A program made the translations under genes and the position numbers. A stretch of 6,044 nt of DNA from assembly GCA_903854805.1 (NCBI GenBank), contig CAINXK010000252.1:1-6044 (forward strand). Direction: 5' to 3'. The notes beneath the pieces are model-generated. The model saw only the letters and a list, made by a program, of their open reading frames with translations, was not told the origin of the DNA and did no database searches. Each line of letters starts with the position of its first letter. The stretch's first letter is position 1. Below are positions 5,791 through 6,044 of this stretch, piece by piece. Source of the stretch: an uncultured Anaerolineae bacterium. GTDB lineage: Bacteria > Chloroflexota > Anaerolineae > Anaerolineales > Villigracilaceae.

Positions 5791-5822
5791 AACGGGTTGG
5801 CACAAAGCCAGCCCGTTTTTTT
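5791..5822 (+). terminator. Rho-independent terminator, probably bidirectional
   Basis: AACGGGTTGGC (5791-5801), loop ACAAA and GCCAGCCCGTT (5807-5817) form an 11-bp stem with one G-U wobble, followed by a run of T to 5822. It begins 31 bp after the stop codon of the NBR1-type gene. The A-run before the stem makes a T-run on the minus strand, so it can also end a transcript arriving from the right. Confidence 0.93.
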
Positions 5823-6044
5823 ATTTCACCTTTGACAACCTCGATTAAGCATTTGTTCTGTCAACTGGCGGTTTTATCTGCCCCGCACCGCAGGTTCCAC
5901 TTAACGCCATCACACCGCTTGCATCCAAATGTGCGAAAATCGGTGGGCTGCCCCGTAAGTGGTGATTTGGCGGAAGTCTATCCGCCAAATCACCACAAAA
6001 AATTTCATCTATCTGGGAGTGTTCCATCCAACCAACAGCCGTAC
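5823..6044. other. Noncoding right end without a supported gene
   Basis: No gene with a credible ribosome site or recognisable product is seen. A 60-codon minus-strand reading frame (6027-5845) exists, but it contains the perfect inverted repeat and has no convincing Shine-Dalgarno sequence. The only firm structure is the hairpin at 5959-5996. The region could be intergenic, a decayed gene, or part of a dispersed repeat. Confidence 0.5.
5959..5996. repeat. Perfect 16-bp inverted repeat
   Basis: GTGGTGATTTGGCGGA (5959-5974) and TCCGCCAAATCACCAC (5981-5996) are exact reverse complements around a 6-nt loop AGTCTA. An A-run follows on the plus strand and no T-run follows on either strand in the direction needed, so it is not a normal terminator. 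It could be a palindromic repeat, the end hairpin of a small mobile element, or a protein-binding site. Confidence 0.85.

Noticed and set aside
5959..5996. Inverted repeat as an intrinsic terminator or a CRISPR unit
   Set aside because: No T-run follows the stem in either direction, and there is a single unit with no spaced repeats.
5845..6027. 60-codon minus-strand open frame at the right end
   Set aside because: No convincing Shine-Dalgarno, no recognised family, and it is crossed by a perfect inverted repeat. The bidirectional terminator just beyond its stop leaves a small chance that it is real.

Overview
The window carries four protein-coding genes. Three lie on the minus strand and read leftwards (secreted cohesin-dockerin protein, then membrane cohesin-FHA protein, then dinB). 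One large secreted protein gene lies on the plus strand and diverges from them. Strong Shine-Dalgarno sequences, a moderately GC-rich coding part and an AT-rich intergenic part are plain bacterial features. Secreted NBR1-type Ig-like (four-tryptophan) domains joined by Pro/Thr-rich linkers, together with non-enzymatic cohesin and dockerin proteins, resemble what is found in Chloroflexota, especially Anaerolineae. That assignment is inference from domain content and not a proven taxonomy.

Layout: 1-166 is the noncoding tail downstream of dinB. 167-1330 (minus) encodes a complete Y-family DNA polymerase IV. 1354-2394 (minus, GTG start) encodes a signal peptide, a cohesin-like domain, a linker, one transmembrane helix and a cytoplasmic FHA domain. 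2395-2464 is a 70-bp gap with a strong hairpin. 2465-3415 (minus) encodes a secreted protein with a cohesin-like domain, a carboxypeptidase-regulatory-like beta-sandwich and a C-terminal type I dockerin. 3416-3776 is an AT-rich divergent promoter region with TATAAT boxes on both strands, a pair of direct repeats and small dyads. 3777-5759 (plus) encodes a 660-residue secreted protein that is an internal duplication of an [NBR1 Ig-like + unnamed Cys-pair beta domain] module. It is followed by a clear intrinsic terminator at 5791-5822, probably bidirectional. 5823-6044 has no supported gene but contains a perfect 16-bp inverted repeat.

How they may work together (inference): the two adjacent cohesin genes look like a small cell-surface assembly set. 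The secreted protein's dockerin could dock on the membrane protein's cohesin (or on its own kind), and the membrane protein connects the outside to an FHA domain in the cytoplasm. That FHA domain lacks several of the residues normally used to bind phosphothreonine. The divergently transcribed NBR1-type protein is another extracellular multi-domain adhesion or binding protein and may share regulation through the common intergenic region. dinB follows the membrane gene by only 23 bp and may be transcribed with it, but its function is unrelated as far as can be seen.
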